Below are positions 16,845 to 26,422 of a stretch of 64,000 nucleotides of DNA, in pieces. The notes under the pieces are model-generated. The model ran no database searches, had not been told where the DNA came from, and was given only the letters and a program-made list of their open reading frames with translations. Within the stretch, counting starts at the first letter, position 1. The number at the start of each line of letters is the position of its first letter. The position numbers and the translations under genes were made by a program. The stretch comes from Luteibacter aegosomatissinici (GTDB lineage Bacteria > Pseudomonadota > Gammaproteobacteria > Xanthomonadales > Rhodanobacteraceae), in the NCBI RefSeq assembly GCF_023078495.1, contig NZ_CP095742.1, positions 2,294,001-2,358,000 on the forward strand. Direction: 5' to 3'.

Positions 16845-16987
16845 CGGGCGATCCTATGCCTGCCGCGGGCACCGTGATTGCAAAAGTGCGCCAAGCCGCG
16901 TTAAGCGTCGCGTGGCCGCTTGCGCCCGGCAGCCACGCCCGTCACGCTGGGCCGGTCTGGCCACGCCACGGGCTACGGGTACCGCAC

Positions 16988-17482
16988 ATGCGAACCGCGA
17001 TCACCATGGGGTTGTTGCTCCTTATGGCGGGCGGTGCGCGCGCGAGCGATGAGTACGTCAACCCGATGTTCTGTTACCGCATCGTCCAGCCACCCGGTGT
17101 CACCCGGGTGGTTCCCCGCGCCGATGGAACCGGTATCACGATGGAGTGGGGTGCTCCGTGTACCGGGCCGGCGTGTGTCTCCATCGGCATTGCCGCGGGT
17201 TACCCCCGCAACCCGGGCGACCTTCCGCACGCCCATGCCTACTACCGTTCGCAAGGCTGGCAACAAGGCGCGCCAGTACGGCGCACGATCGCGGGCATAC
17301 CCTGGGTTACCTACCCGATGTCGCGTCGTGGTGCGCGGCTTACCGTGCACGAGTACTCGCGCGGGCGCGGCAAGGCGACCTATGTGGTCCTTGCGCAATA
17401 CCCGCCCGATGCCGCGCCCCGCGTCCGTCGCCAGGTGGCTGGCCTCCTGGGTTCGTGGCGGTGGCTCAGCGCGTGCCTTTAG
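16988..17482 (+). CDS. Exported hypothetical protein
   Basis: The start MRTAITMGLLLLMAGGARAS gives a 164-aa protein with a short signal peptide; longer in-frame upstream sequence is proline/arginine-rich and rejected. The mature part has Cys pairs (MFCYRI; APCTGPACVS) likely to form disulfides in the periplasm, and a tail with repeated short strands. I do not recognise the family. It ends 4 bases inside the convergent kinase gene. Confidence 0.6.
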   Translation: MRTAITMGLLLLMAGGARASDEYVNPMFCYRIVQPPGVTRVVPRADGTGITMEWGAPCTGPACVSIGIAAGYPRNPGDLPHAHAYYRSQGWQQGAPVRRTIAGIPWVTYPMSRRGARLTVHEYSRGRGKATYVVLAQYPPDAAPRVRRQVAGLLGSWRWLSACL

Positions 17483-20400
17483 CTGCGAGCCGGGCGGGTC
17501 GCACGCCGGCGCAGGCAGCGCAGCGGCAACGTAAGGGTGATGCGGGTGCCATGGGTGGTGGACTGGATGCCTAGCGGTGCCCCCAGGACTGCCGCGCGCT
17601 CGCGCATCCCGGCGATGCCCCAGTGACCCGAATCGCGCGGATCGCCGTGCATGTCGTTGCGCATGCCCATACCGTCATCGGCGATGGTGAGTTCCAGCGA
17701 TCTCCGTGTCGTGAGCAAGCGCAGTTCGATCTGCGCAGCGCCGGCATGGCGGAATGCATTGACGAGGCTTTCGCGGCAAATTGCAAGGATGTCTTCGCCT
17801 ACCTCCGGATCGATATCCTGGTCATCCACGCGTACCTCGATCACCACCGCCACCGTGGAAGCGTTCTCCATCAGGTGGGCCAGCTCTTCCACGGCGGCCC
17901 CCAGCTTGCGCAACGAGGTGATGTTGGTGCGCAGCTCACGAACCCGGTCGCGGCCTTCCACGATGAAATCGTTCGCGACTTTCAGCGTGCCCTGGATGCC
18001 CTCCTGCATGGGGTCGTCCTTGGGAATGGCGGAAGCCACGGCCTGGAACCGAAGCATGATGCCGTAGATCGCCTGCAGCAACGTATCGTGCAGCTCCCTC
18101 GCGATGCGCTCGCGCTCTTCGTGGCGCGCTTCCGATTGAAGGCGTACGGCCCGCGACACGCTGCGGATGCGCCACGCGTAGGCGAGGGCGACCAGCGCGA
18201 GCAAGGTGAGCGCCGACAGTACGATGAACCAGGTGGCCTGATAGAAGCGCGGAGGGATGTCGATGGTGAGGCGCGCACCGCGCTCGTTCCATACGCCGTC
18301 ATCGTTCGCGGCGATGACATCGAACCGATACGTGCCCGGGGACAGGTTGGTGTAATACGCCTGTCGCCGCGTACCGGCATCCACCCAGCCCAGATCCTCG
18401 CCTTCCAGGCGGTAACGAAAGCGGACGCGCGAAGGCGAGGTGAGGCTCACCGCCGTGTAATCGACTTGCAGCGCGCCATCGCCGGAAGGCAGGCGCACCG
18501 TCCCGGCAGGTTCAAGGGCATGGCCGTCGGCCTGCACGCCGGTGATGAAAACCGGCGGCGGTTGGGTGTTCCGTCGCTGCACGGAGGCATCGAGCCAGTA
18601 CAACCCTTCGTTCGTGACGAGCCAGATTCGCCCGCTGTCGTCCTGCTGCATGCTGGGCACGGGTTGGCCTTGCCGCGCGATGCCCTGGATCCCGTCGCGA
18701 AAGTCGAACAGACCCGATTGAGGACGGTAGTGCGGATCGGCGAAGGCCTGCTCAAGTTCGTTGGCTGTGAAGCGCAGGGCCCCGTGGCCGCCATTGATCC
18801 AGACATCGCCCTTGGCAGCTTGCACGATGCCCGTAATGCCAACGAGGGCAGGGAAATCGTGGTCGGTCAGCGACTGCATGCGGCCGTCGCGGTAGCGGGC
18901 GAGGCCGGTGCTGCCGCCGAAATACACGCCCGTGTTCGTCGCCGTGATGGTTGCCACCGCGCCGATATCCATGCGGTTGTTCGGGTCGTACAGCGTCTCG
19001 GCGCCTGTGCTGCCGACAGCAAGCACCTCACCACCCGCGTAGCCCAGCCAGAATGTTCCATCCGGGCCCATGGCGCCGGTGGTGGGGTAACCCTTGGCCC
19101 CGTGGCTGCGTGGCGTCCACGCCTCCCAATGGTCACCACGGAAACGATGCACGCCGAGGCCTTCGATCGAGGCCCATAGTTCGCCTGATGCGCCCGCGGC
19201 GAGGAACTTCAGACGTGAGCCATACAGGCCGTTGGGCAGCGGCACCGGTTCAAGGTGGCCTTCGCGGTACCGATACAGGTCGTGATAGCCCACGACCCAG
19301 AGCATGCCCGTGGTGTCGAAAAGGATGCTGAGGATGTCGGGCACGCCGGCCAGGACGGTTTCAAGGTTGTCGCCCTGAAGCCGATAGACCGTCTCTTGAT
19401 TCGATAGCCATAGCTGCCCGTGCGGATCGCGGGTAACGCTGGTGTGCAGGCGCGCCTCGGGGCCGAAATCGCGAAGGACGCCCACGGGGCCGCGGTGGTA
19501 GCTATCGATGCCTGAGGCGGTACCGATCCACGCATTACCCTCACGATCGATGAGCACGGGGGTGGCGGTGTTGGAGGTGAGTCCCTGGGGTGCGGTGAAG
19601 GTGTGGGTGACGTCGCGGTCGCCGACGATGCCCGTGGTGGCGAGGTGTTGCGGATCCGCGACGTGGAACACTTTGCCCGTACCCAGCCCGGTGGCCCACA
19701 AACCTCCTTCGCGATCGAACGTCATCCGTAGCGCGGCGTGCGTATCGGTCACCGGCAGTGTCGCGGCATCGGCCACGGCCGGGTGCGCCGCCGAGATCCC
19801 CGGCAACGGGCGGGTGCCGTGCAGGCGGTCCGACACCCAGAGCGTGCCCTTGCCATCCAGCGCCAGTGTGCTCCCCGGCGCGAGTGCCACGTTGGTGGCC
19901 TGGAAGTGTGTCGTTCCGTGGGACAGGTAGACGAGCTGGTTCACGGCGGACACCCACAGTGTGCCCTCGGTATCGAACAGGGCCCAGTCGGCACGGTCCG
20001 CGGCATACCCCCAGTCGGCGCCGGCCTTGTGCCAGCGCGTGCCATCGAAGCGACCGAGTCCCTGGCTTGTGGCTACCCAGAGTTCGCCTCCCGGCCCTTC
20101 GGCAAACACCAGCACCCAGCCCGGTGGGAAACCATCGGCGACGTCGTACGCATGCAGATCGCCATCGGCTATGTAGGCGGCGCCACCGTCGTAGAACCCG
20201 ACCCACAGGCCGCCGCGGGCGGTGAACTTCAGGGCTGTGATGTTTGCCGCGGGCAAGTGTTGTCCGGGCGGCGGCTGGTAACGCGAAAACGTTACGCCAT
20301 CAAAGCAGTAGAGGCCGGTGCCCGATCCCAGCCACAGGTAGCCATCTGGCGCCTGCGCCAGCGCAATGTTGGCCGGCGGCGCGCCATCGCCCGTGGTCCA

Positions 20401-20526
20401 TGCCTGGTGCACGTAGCTCCCCGGCTGCAAGGCGCCGGGGCCGTCGGCGTGGGCCACGGCCGTGCATGCCAAGGCAAAGGCCACCAGCATCCAGGGCAGT
20501 ACACGGGATCGCGCGAAGGCAAGCAT
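17479..20526 (-). CDS. Two-component sensor kinase with extracytoplasmic propeller (Reg_prop–Y_Y_Y–HisKA_3)
   Basis: A 1015-aa protein. Signal peptide or anchor at residues 1-27, then about 650 residues of repeated propeller blades (motifs such as GSGTGLYCFDGVTFSRY, ATSQGLGRFDGTRWHKA, TASGIDSYHRG and VTNEGLYWLD). A Y_Y_Y domain follows at about 690-755 (PSRVRFRYRLEGEDLGWVDA), then one membrane helix (TWFIVLSALTLLALVALAYA) and a cytoplasmic kinase with phospho-His in RIARELHDTLLQAIYGIMLR and ATPase box IADDGMGM. This kinase class in Xanthomonadales often senses periplasmic carbohydrate and pairs with LuxR-type regulators. No regulator adjoins; the gene at 9826-10440 is a candidate. Confidence 0.93.
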   Translation of the reverse strand: MLAFARSRVLPWMLVAFALACTAVAHADGPGALQPGSYVHQAWTTGDGAPPANIALAQAPDGYLWLGSGTGLYCFDGVTFSRYQPPPGQHLPAANITALKFTARGGLWVGFYDGGAAYIADGDLHAYDVADGFPPGWVLVFAEGPGGELWVATSQGLGRFDGTRWHKAGADWGYAADRADWALFDTEGTLWVSAVNQLVYLSHGTTHFQATNVALAPGSTLALDGKGTLWVSDRLHGTRPLPGISAAHPAVADAATLPVTDTHAALRMTFDREGGLWATGLGTGKVFHVADPQHLATTGIVGDRDVTHTFTAPQGLTSNTATPVLIDREGNAWIGTASGIDSYHRGPVGVLRDFGPEARLHTSVTRDPHGQLWLSNQETVYRLQGDNLETVLAGVPDILSILFDTTGMLWVVGYHDLYRYREGHLEPVPLPNGLYGSRLKFLAAGASGELWASIEGLGVHRFRGDHWEAWTPRSHGAKGYPTTGAMGPDGTFWLGYAGGEVLAVGSTGAETLYDPNNRMDIGAVATITATNTGVYFGGSTGLARYRDGRMQSLTDHDFPALVGITGIVQAAKGDVWINGGHGALRFTANELEQAFADPHYRPQSGLFDFRDGIQGIARQGQPVPSMQQDDSGRIWLVTNEGLYWLDASVQRRNTQPPPVFITGVQADGHALEPAGTVRLPSGDGALQVDYTAVSLTSPSRVRFRYRLEGEDLGWVDAGTRRQAYYTNLSPGTYRFDVIAANDDGVWNERGARLTIDIPPRFYQATWFIVLSALTLLALVALAYAWRIRSVSRAVRLQSEARHEERERIARELHDTLLQAIYGIMLRFQAVASAIPKDDPMQEGIQGTLKVANDFIVEGRDRVRELRTNITSLRKLGAAVEELAHLMENASTVAVVIEVRVDDQDIDPEVGEDILAICRESLVNAFRHAGAAQIELRLLTTRRSLELTIADDGMGMRNDMHGDPRDSGHWGIAGMRERAAVLGAPLGIQSTTHGTRITLTLPLRCLRRRATRPARS

Positions 20527-20642
20527 CGCAAGGGGTGTAGCGGTGCCCCCGGCGAAAAGATTGGTAAATCCGCGCTGCGGCTAGCGTGCGCGGGTATCGA
20601 TCGTGCGGCGGTGAACGGCGGCCATTAACTGGCCACCGTCAA

Positions 20643-21116
20643 TCAACCTTCGTCTTCCTCGTCCTCGTCCTCATCGTCATCTTCCGCATCCAGCCCGCCG
20701 GGGTGGAACTGGATGGCGATTTCATCCGGCGCCACGCTCGCACCGGCCTGGTCGCGCCAGGTGAGCTTATCGTCGTCAAGCGACAGCACGGACGCGTTGT
20801 CGAAGGTCAGGGTGAGCGTCGCCACGTCGTCTTCCTGGGCGAAGAGGAGGCGCTGGAACAGGGCAGGGTCGATGGCGACCGAGACCTTGCCCACGCCATC
20901 GTCCGGCTCGATGCTCATGCCCGAGGCGTTCGGGTTGGCGTTCCCGGTCGCTGCATGGAATTCCACCGACCACTGTTCGAGCTGGGCACCCAGGCTCTCG
21001 CTCCAGACTTCTTCGGACGTCACCTGCCCGTCGAAGCTGACCCAGGTGCTGTGCACGCCCTTGCGCGTCGTCGATGCGACCGACGGGCTGTGCAGCTCGA
21101 GATATACAACCACCAT
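20643..21116 (-). CDS. Hypothetical protein with acidic tail
   Basis: The start MVVVYLELHSPSVASTTRKG is chosen because AAGGAG precedes it by 7 bases; it gives 157 aa. The body is beta-rich (FDNASVLSLDDDKLTWRDQA) and the last 15 residues are almost pure Asp/Glu. No signal peptide or recognised domain. Acidic tails of this kind occur in nucleic-acid mimics and chaperone-like proteins, but nothing here supports either. It appears to be a single gene between the propeller kinase and the metallo-hydrolase. Confidence 0.6.
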   Translation of the reverse strand: MVVVYLELHSPSVASTTRKGVHSTWVSFDGQVTSEEVWSESLGAQLEQWSVEFHAATGNANPNASGMSIEPDDGVGKVSVAIDPALFQRLLFAQEDDVATLTLTFDNASVLSLDDDKLTWRDQAGASVAPDEIAIQFHPGGLDAEDDDEDEDEEDEG

Positions 21117-21286
21117 GCCTTTCTCCTTCCGGTGCCCAGTGCACCGCAGGGGCGCGAGTCTGGGACTTCGCGAAGCGCCAAACAACCCACCGTTCGCTCC
21201 CGGCGGGAATCACCAAGACGGTGCGTTGCCCCGGGCGCTGAATGCTTCGCTATCCGCCGCGTTCCGCGGCGCCAGGAGGGTGGGTC

Positions 21287-22246
21287 ATGACAGGTAATTC
21301 CCTGCTTAAAGGCTGTATCCGGCCAGCGCTTGGCGTGGCGATCATGGCGGCACTCGCCGCGGGGCCCGTCTGGTCGCAGGCAGCGGCCCCGCCGACCAGC
21401 CCGGTGGTCAAGATCAACGCGGCCGCGGCCACCGCCAAGATCGAAACGACCCCGCTACGCGGCCCGCTCAACATGCTCTCCGGTTCCGGCGGCAACATCA
21501 CGGTGCTGACCGGCAAGCAGGGCAAGCTCATGGTCGATGCGGGCATCGCCGTGTCGCGGCCCAGGATCGAAGAAGCGCTCACCGCGCTGGGCAAGGGGCC
21601 GGTCAAGTACCTGATCAACACGCACTACCACTGGGACCACACCGACGGTAACCCCTGGGTGCACGAAGACGGCGCGACGATCATCGCGACGGCGGGCACC
21701 GTAAAGCGCGTGACCGCGACCACCCGCGTGGATGACTGGGACTACACGTTCACGCCCATGGCCAAGGGTGGCGTGCCGACCGAAATCCTGAAGGCCAACA
21801 AGACCTACCACTTCGACGGGCAGACCGTCGAGGTCCGCCTGCTCGAGCCCTCGCACACCGACACCGACCTCTACGTGTACTTCAAGGAGGCGAACGTCGC
21901 CTCGCTGGGCGATCTGTTCTGGAATGGCGTCTATCCGTTTATCGATAATGAAAACGGCGGCGGCATCGACGGCATGATCAAGGCCGACGACGCGATCCTG
22001 GCCGCGCTGAATGATGACGTGGTGCTGGTGCCCGGGCATGGCCCCGTGGGGACGAAGAAGCAACTTCAGGCCTTCCGCGACATGCTGGCCGGCATCCGCG
22101 ATAACGTCGCGGCGCTGAAGAAACAAGGCAAATCACGCGACGAAGTGATCGCGGCCAAGCCGACGGCGAAGTACGACGACGTCTACGGCCACTTCGTGAT
22201 CGGCCCGGATTTCTTCACCCGGATTGTTTACGACGGCTTGAAGTGA
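21287..22246 (+). CDS. Exported metallo-beta-lactamase-fold hydrolase
   Basis: The ATG at 21287 follows AGGAGGG by 7 bases and gives a 319-aa protein with a signal peptide (ALGVAIMAALAAGPVWSQAA). The zinc-binding motif is THYHWDHTDGN (HxHxDH), with further ligands expected at LEPSHTDTDLYVYF and VLVPGHGPVG. The fold is the broad MBL-fold hydrolase group, closer to periplasmic subclass B3-like or quorum-type hydrolases than to RNase Z. The substrate is unknown; antibiotic resistance should not be assumed. Its 3' end overlaps the convergent LysR gene by 19 bp. Confidence 0.85.
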   Translation: MTGNSLLKGCIRPALGVAIMAALAAGPVWSQAAAPPTSPVVKINAAAATAKIETTPLRGPLNMLSGSGGNITVLTGKQGKLMVDAGIAVSRPRIEEALTALGKGPVKYLINTHYHWDHTDGNPWVHEDGATIIATAGTVKRVTATTRVDDWDYTFTPMAKGGVPTEILKANKTYHFDGQTVEVRLLEPSHTDTDLYVYFKEANVASLGDLFWNGVYPFIDNENGGGIDGMIKADDAILAALNDDVVLVPGHGPVGTKKQLQAFRDMLAGIRDNVAALKKQGKSRDEVIAAKPTAKYDDVYGHFVIGPDFFTRIVYDGLK

Positions 22247-23154
22247 TCCGCCGCATTCGCCCGCTCCGGCAGCACCTCGGTGATCCAGTCGAGGAACGCG
22301 CGGAGCCGGGCGTTGTTGCGGCGATCGGCGGGGTACACCAGGTACGCCGGTAGTGGCGCAGGTTGCCATGCATCGAGCACGGCAACCAGCGCGCCGCTCG
22401 CGAGGTAAGGCGCCACGGCGAACGTAAAGGTCTGCACGATGCCCAGCCCGGCCACGGCTGCGGCCGTATGCGCGTTGCTTTCGTTGACCTCGACCGACAG
22501 CACCAGGCCATCCTCGGCGCTGCGTTCGCGATCGGTGAAGCGCAACGGGTGGGCCCGGCCCGTGCGCGCCGAGAAGTAACCCACCACGTCGTGACCATCG
22601 CGGGCGAGGTCGTCGGGATGCGTGGGCGTGCCGTGGCGTGCCAGGTAATCGGGCGAGGCGCAGGTGGTCCACGGCAGATCCACGATGTGCCGGGCCACGA
22701 GATTCGGATCATGCGCGGTGCTGCGTATGGCGCAGTCGATGCCTTCGCCGATCAGGTCCAGCGTGCGATCGGAGACGCCCACCTGGAGGCGAATCCCCGG
22801 GTAGCGCTCACGGAACGCGGGCAGGGCCGGAAGAATCAGGCCCGCCGCGACCGAGCCGCCGGTGTCGATGCGCAGGGTGCCCGTGGGGCTGGCGCTGCCG
22901 CTGGCAAGGGTCGTCTCGAAATCGTCCAGCTCGGCCAGCCAGTGCCGGGTGCGCTCGTAATACGCGGCCCCCTCGGCGGTCACCGAGACCCGGCGGGTGG
23001 TTCGTTCAAACAGGCGCACGCCCAACTGGGCTTCCAGCGCCTGGACCAGCTTGGTCACCGTGGACTTCGGCAGCCGCAGGCCATCGGCGGCCCTGGCGAA
23101 ACCCCCGGTCTCCACGACCCGGCCAAACACGCGCATGGCGAGCAGATGGTCCAA
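22228..23154 (-). CDS. LysR-family transcriptional regulator (TTG start)
   Basis: The start is placed at TTG 23152-23154, reading (M)DHLLAMRVFGRVVETGGFA. GGGAGAAA at 23160-23167 lies 5 bases upstream and family alignment begins exactly here; an ATG 11 codons further upstream lacks such a site. The product is 308 aa, with the winged helix RLPKSTVTKLVQALEAQLGV, then an effector-binding domain (GIDCAIRSTAHDPNLVARHI). It is divergent from an SDR gene it probably regulates. Confidence 0.88.
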   Translation of the reverse strand: MDHLLAMRVFGRVVETGGFARAADGLRLPKSTVTKLVQALEAQLGVRLFERTTRRVSVTAEGAAYYERTRHWLAELDDFETTLASGSASPTGTLRIDTGGSVAAGLILPALPAFRERYPGIRLQVGVSDRTLDLIGEGIDCAIRSTAHDPNLVARHIVDLPWTTCASPDYLARHGTPTHPDDLARDGHDVVGYFSARTGRAHPLRFTDRERSAEDGLVLSVEVNESNAHTAAAVAGLGIVQTFTFAVAPYLASGALVAVLDAWQPAPLPAYLVYPADRRNNARLRAFLDWITEVLPERANAADHFKPS

Positions 23155-23201
23155 GATTGTTTCTCCCTGGGGATAGTGAAATCGCATCCGGATTATTTAT
23201 C

Positions 23202-23212
23202 CGCGAATCGCG
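23202..23212. promoter_or_regulatory. Candidate regulator palindrome
   Basis: CGCGAATCGCG, 5-bp inverted arms around one base, within the 109-bp LysR/SDR divergent promoter. It is flanked by TAT and ATA, extending partial symmetry. It may be a LysR operator; the evidence is symmetry and position only. Confidence 0.35.
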
Positions 23213-23263
23213 AATAGCCAGACTATCACCCATCGACCGCGCCGCGGTCATCGGAGACCGACC

Positions 23264-24040
23264 ATGCATACCCTCGCCAACAGCAACGTCCACACCACTC
23301 GCCACGCCGGCAAGATCGCCCTGGTTACCGGCGGCAGCTCGGGCCTGGGCCTGGCCACCGCCGAGCGCCTGATCCGCGAAGGCGCCACGGTGTACATCAC
23401 CGGCCGCCGCCAGGCCGAGCTCGATGCCGCCGCGGCCAAGACCGGCGCCATCGCCATCCAGGGCGATATCGCCGTCGCCGCTGACCTCGACCGCATCTTC
23501 GCCACGATCAAGGCGCGCAGCGGCAAGCTCGATATCGTCTTCGCCAATGCCGGTGGCGGTGAGTTCGCGCCGCTGGGCCAGATCAGCGAAGCCCAGTTCG
23601 ACAAGTACTTCGGCATCAACGTGAAGGGCACCCTGTTCACCGTGCAGAAGGCGCTGGAACTGATGGGCCCAGGTAGCGCCATCGTGCTCAACGGCTCCAT
23701 GGTCTCGATCAAGGGCGCCCCGGCGTTCGGTGTGTACGCTGCCACCAAGGCCGCGCTGCGCTCGTTTGCCCGCACCTGGGCCAGCGACCTGAAGGGCCGC
23801 GACATCCGCGTCAACGTGGTTGCCCCGGGCACGATCGTCACCCCGGGTTACTCGACCGAGCTTGGCATGAGCGAGCAGCAGATCTCGGACTACGCCGCCT
23901 ACGTGGCCGGCATCACCCCGCTGGGCCGCACCGGCGAGCCGGATGAAATCGCCAAGGCCGTGTCGTTCCTGGCCTCGGATGATGCGAGCTACATCACCGG
24001 TATCGAGCTGTTCGTCGATGGTGGCCAGGCGCAGATCTGA
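23264..24040 (+). CDS. SDR-family oxidoreductase
   Basis: A 258-aa classical SDR. TGGSSGLG near residues 23-30, NAGGG near 90, catalytic Ser in LNGSM, then Tyr/Lys in YAATK, and IELFVDGGQAQI at the end. The Arg after strand 2 (TGRRQ) suggests NADP(H). GGAG precedes the ATG at suitable distance. It is divergent from the LysR gene and ended by a strong intrinsic terminator, so it is a single-gene transcript. The substrate is unknown. Confidence 0.9.
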   Translation: MHTLANSNVHTTRHAGKIALVTGGSSGLGLATAERLIREGATVYITGRRQAELDAAAAKTGAIAIQGDIAVAADLDRIFATIKARSGKLDIVFANAGGGEFAPLGQISEAQFDKYFGINVKGTLFTVQKALELMGPGSAIVLNGSMVSIKGAPAFGVYAATKAALRSFARTWASDLKGRDIRVNVVAPGTIVTPGYSTELGMSEQQISDYAAYVAGITPLGRTGEPDEIAKAVSFLASDDASYITGIELFVDGGQAQI

Positions 24041-24071
24041 TTCGCCCGCGCTGGTTAGAAGCCTTACCTAC

Positions 24072-24105
24072 GGCGCCTGCGTAAATGTACGCAGGCGCCT
24101 TTTTT
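24072..24105 (+). terminator. Strong rho-independent terminator
   Basis: Perfect 12-bp stem GGCGCCTGCGTA (24072-24083) with TACGCAGGCGCC (24088-24099), AATG loop and a run of six T at 24100-24105. It lies 31 bp after the SDR stop and is the clearest intrinsic terminator in the window. Confidence 0.92.
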
Positions 24106-24162
24106 CGTCGCACCGGAACATGCCTGCGGGGGATCCGAGCTGTTCACCGGAGGAGCTGCGAC

Positions 24163-24867
24163 ATGGCAAAGCGCTTGTGGGCCGAGTTCTTCGGCACGTT
24201 CTGGCTGGTATTTGGTGGCTGCGGTAGCGCGGTGTTCGCCGCCGCGTTTCCGGAACTTGGCATCGGGTTCGCCGGTGTCGCGCTGGCCTTTGGCCTTACC
24301 GTGCTCACCATGGCGTATGCCGTGGGGCACCTCTCCGGTGGCCACTTCAACCCGGCGGTGACATTGGGTTGCCTGACCGGCGGCCGTATCGCCGCGCGCG
24401 ATGTGCTCCCTTACATCATCACCCAGGTGATCGGCGGTATCGCTGCGGGTGGCGTGTTGTACCTCATCGCCAGCGGCAAGCCGGGGTTTGATGTAACGCT
24501 GGGCTTTGCCACCAATGGTTACGGCGAGCATTCGCCCGGCGGTTACTCGATCGTGGCAGCGGCGGTCGCCGAGTTCGTGCTCACGGCGTTCTTCCTGATC
24601 GTGATCCTCGGTAGCACCTGCAAGCTGGCAGCGACGGGCTTTGCGCCGCTGACCATAGGCCTGGCGCTCACACTGATCCACCTTATTTCGATTCCGATCA
24701 CCAACACCTCGGTGAACCCCGCGCGTAGCACGGCCGTGGCGGTGTACCAGGGCGGCTGGGCGCTCGGCCAGTTGTGGTTCTTCTGGGTCGTGCCGTTGCT
24801 TGGTGGTGCCGTCGGTGGGTGGATCCATCGGGCGTTGCTGGAGAACAGGCGCGAAGAGGTGGTGTAA
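24163..24867 (+). CDS. aqpZ: Aquaporin Z
   Basis: A 234-aa water channel. GGAGGAG lies 7 bases before the ATG. Six membrane helices and two half-helices with both NPA motifs: [11 protein letters not shown] and [11 protein letters not shown]. The start [20 protein letters not shown] and the length match AqpZ. The selectivity filter includes the Arg directly after the second NPA (NPARS), and [10 protein letters not shown] is typical of water-specific rather than glycerol channels. It acts in the inner membrane for osmotic water flux. It is a single gene behind the terminator. Confidence 0.93.
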   Translation: MAKRLWAEFFGTFWLVFGGCGSAVFAAAFPELGIGFAGVALAFGLTVLTMAYAVGHLSGGHFNPAVTLGCLTGGRIAARDVLPYIITQVIGGIAAGGVLYLIASGKPGFDVTLGFATNGYGEHSPGGYSIVAAAVAEFVLTAFFLIVILGSTCKLAATGFAPLTIGLALTLIHLISIPITNTSVNPARSTAVAVYQGGWALGQLWFFWVVPLLGGAVGGWIHRALLENRREEVV

Positions 24868-25004
24868 ATCGACGCGCTCTATGCGTCGTTTCTATACTCG
24901 GACGGACAGGTAGTTCTGAATGTTCTCCGCCGACGCGCGGCTAACGCGTGCCGGCGGGGTGGGGCGTATACTTTTTCGCATCCCCTTTAGTGAACATGCC
25001 TCCC

Positions 25005-25652
25005 ATGTCCAAGAAAATGAAGATCGATTTCGTCTCCGATGTCGCGTGCCCGTGGTGCGCGATCGGCCTCAGTGGGCTGGAGCGCGCCCTGGAAACCCTG
25101 CACGATGTCGTGGATGCGGACATCACCTTCCACCCGTTCGAGCTCAACCCGAACATGCAGGCTGGCGGTGAAAACATGGTGGAGCACATCGTCGCCAAGT
25201 ACCGCATTCCCGCCGACGAAGCGCGCACCAATCGCGAGCGGATCAAGGCACGCGCGGCGAGTGTCGGCTTCACGATGAACACCTCGGATGCAAGTCGCAT
25301 CTACAACACCTTCGATGCGCATCGTTTGATCGCGTGGTCGGCGGAGCACGGCAAGCAGCACGCGCTCAAGCGCCAGCTGCTGGAACTGAACTTCACCGAG
25401 CAGACCGACCCGGGCAACCACGATGCGTTGGTCGATGCCGCTGGCAAGGTTGGCCTTGATCAGGCGGAGGCGCGTGCTGTGCTCGACTCCGATCGTTAAG
25501 CGGGCGACGTGCGCCGCGACGAGGCGCTGTGGCAGAGCCGCGGCATCACCGGCGTGCCGGCCGTCATCATCAACGACAAGTGGCTCATCTCGGGCGGCCA
25601 GCCGCCGGAGGAGTTCGAGCGGCAGTTGCGGGCCATCGCGCAGGAGGCGTGA
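25005..25652 (+). pseudogene. FrnE-type DsbA-family oxidoreductase interrupted by one in-frame TAA
   Basis: The frame from ATG 25005 reads MSKKMKIDFVSDVACPWCAI, with CPWC redox motif and a FrnE-like body (HPFELNPNM; ARTNRERIKARAASVGF; NTFDAHRLIAWS). At 25497-25499 it hits TAA after LDSDR, where homologues have Tyr. The same frame then continues without any shift, VRRDEALWQSRGITGVPAVI, to TGA at 25650-25652. The full length would be 215 residues, normal for FrnE. The truncated 164-aa product lacks the GVPAVI cis-Pro segment needed for the thioredoxin fold. It could be a recent inactivation or a base error (TAT/TAC to TAA). Confidence 0.9.
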
Positions 25653-25768
25653 GCCTCCCCTCCGGCGGGGCGGCTACGTAATTCTGCGGAGCTGCTCTAC
25701 GCCTGCCTACTGAGTTTTAGCGAGTGGCATCGGGCTACCTTCGTCATACAAGACAAGGAGCCCGTGCC

Positions 25769-26422
25769 ATGCGCCTGCAACCGATCGCGTTTGTTGTCTT
25801 CCTGGCGGCCGTATCGGTAGCAGCGGTCGCCGCACCCCCGCCGCATAGCGGTTTCCTCGAGTCGTACCCTGCACTGAAACCGGATCCCAAGCATGCCGGT
25901 GGCTACCTCTATATTGCGCCGGGCACATCGCTGAAGGGGTACAGCAAGATCGAACTGGCGCCGATCACCATCTGGTATGCCAAGGATTCGCCGTACCAGG
26001 GGATCGATCCGGAGGAGCTTGCTGGCGTCACCAAAAACCTGCGGGCGGCTATGGTCCGCAACCTCGAGCCGGACTACCCGGTGCTCGACGTGGCCGGAAA
26101 GGACGTTTTGCAGCTGCGCATAGGTATCACGCAAGTCGTGGCCGAGAAAAAGAAGCGCGGCATTCTTGGCTACACGCCCATCGGCTTTGTAGTGGGCGCG
26201 GCCAAAGACATGGCCACGGCCGGCCCCAACGTAAACCTGAAATCCGCGACGCTGGAAGCTGAGCTGCTGGATCCCTCCGGCAAGCAACTGGCTGTATCCG
26301 TCGATCCGCTTGTCCCTGCTGACTTCAACAAGGACACCATGACCTGGGCCGACCTCGGCCAGATCATGGATGCCGCAGGCAAGCGCATGCGCGCCCGGCT
26401 GGATGGTGATAACGCGCGGTGA
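25769..26422 (+). CDS. DUF3313-family exported protein
   Basis: A 217-aa protein; AAGGAG lies 7 bases before the ATG. Signal peptide MRLQPIAFVVFLAAVSVAAV with cleavage near AVAA. The mature part starts SGFLESYPALKPDPKHAGGY and contains the family features SKIELAPITIW and LQLRIGITQVV. DUF3313 proteins are envelope proteins, often lipoproteins, of unknown role; no lipobox Cys is present here. It is a single gene upstream of phospholipase C. Confidence 0.75.
   Translation: MRLQPIAFVVFLAAVSVAAVAAPPPHSGFLESYPALKPDPKHAGGYLYIAPGTSLKGYSKIELAPITIWYAKDSPYQGIDPEELAGVTKNLRAAMVRNLEPDYPVLDVAGKDVLQLRIGITQVVAEKKKRGILGYTPIGFVVGAAKDMATAGPNVNLKSATLEAELLDPSGKQLAVSVDPLVPADFNKDTMTWADLGQIMDAAGKRMRARLDGDNAR

Noticed and set aside
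17623-19179. 518-codon plus-strand frame opposite the propeller kinase
   Set aside because: Antisense shadow; no start signal, and the kinase frame has all expected domains.
21287-22246. Annotation as beta-lactamase resistance gene
   Set aside because: Only the general HxHxDH metallo-fold motif is seen; many unrelated hydrolases share it.
24085-24162. Upstream extension of aquaporin Z to 260 residues
   Set aside because: It would begin inside the terminator hairpin; the ATG at 24163 has GGAGGAG before it and matches the family N-terminus.
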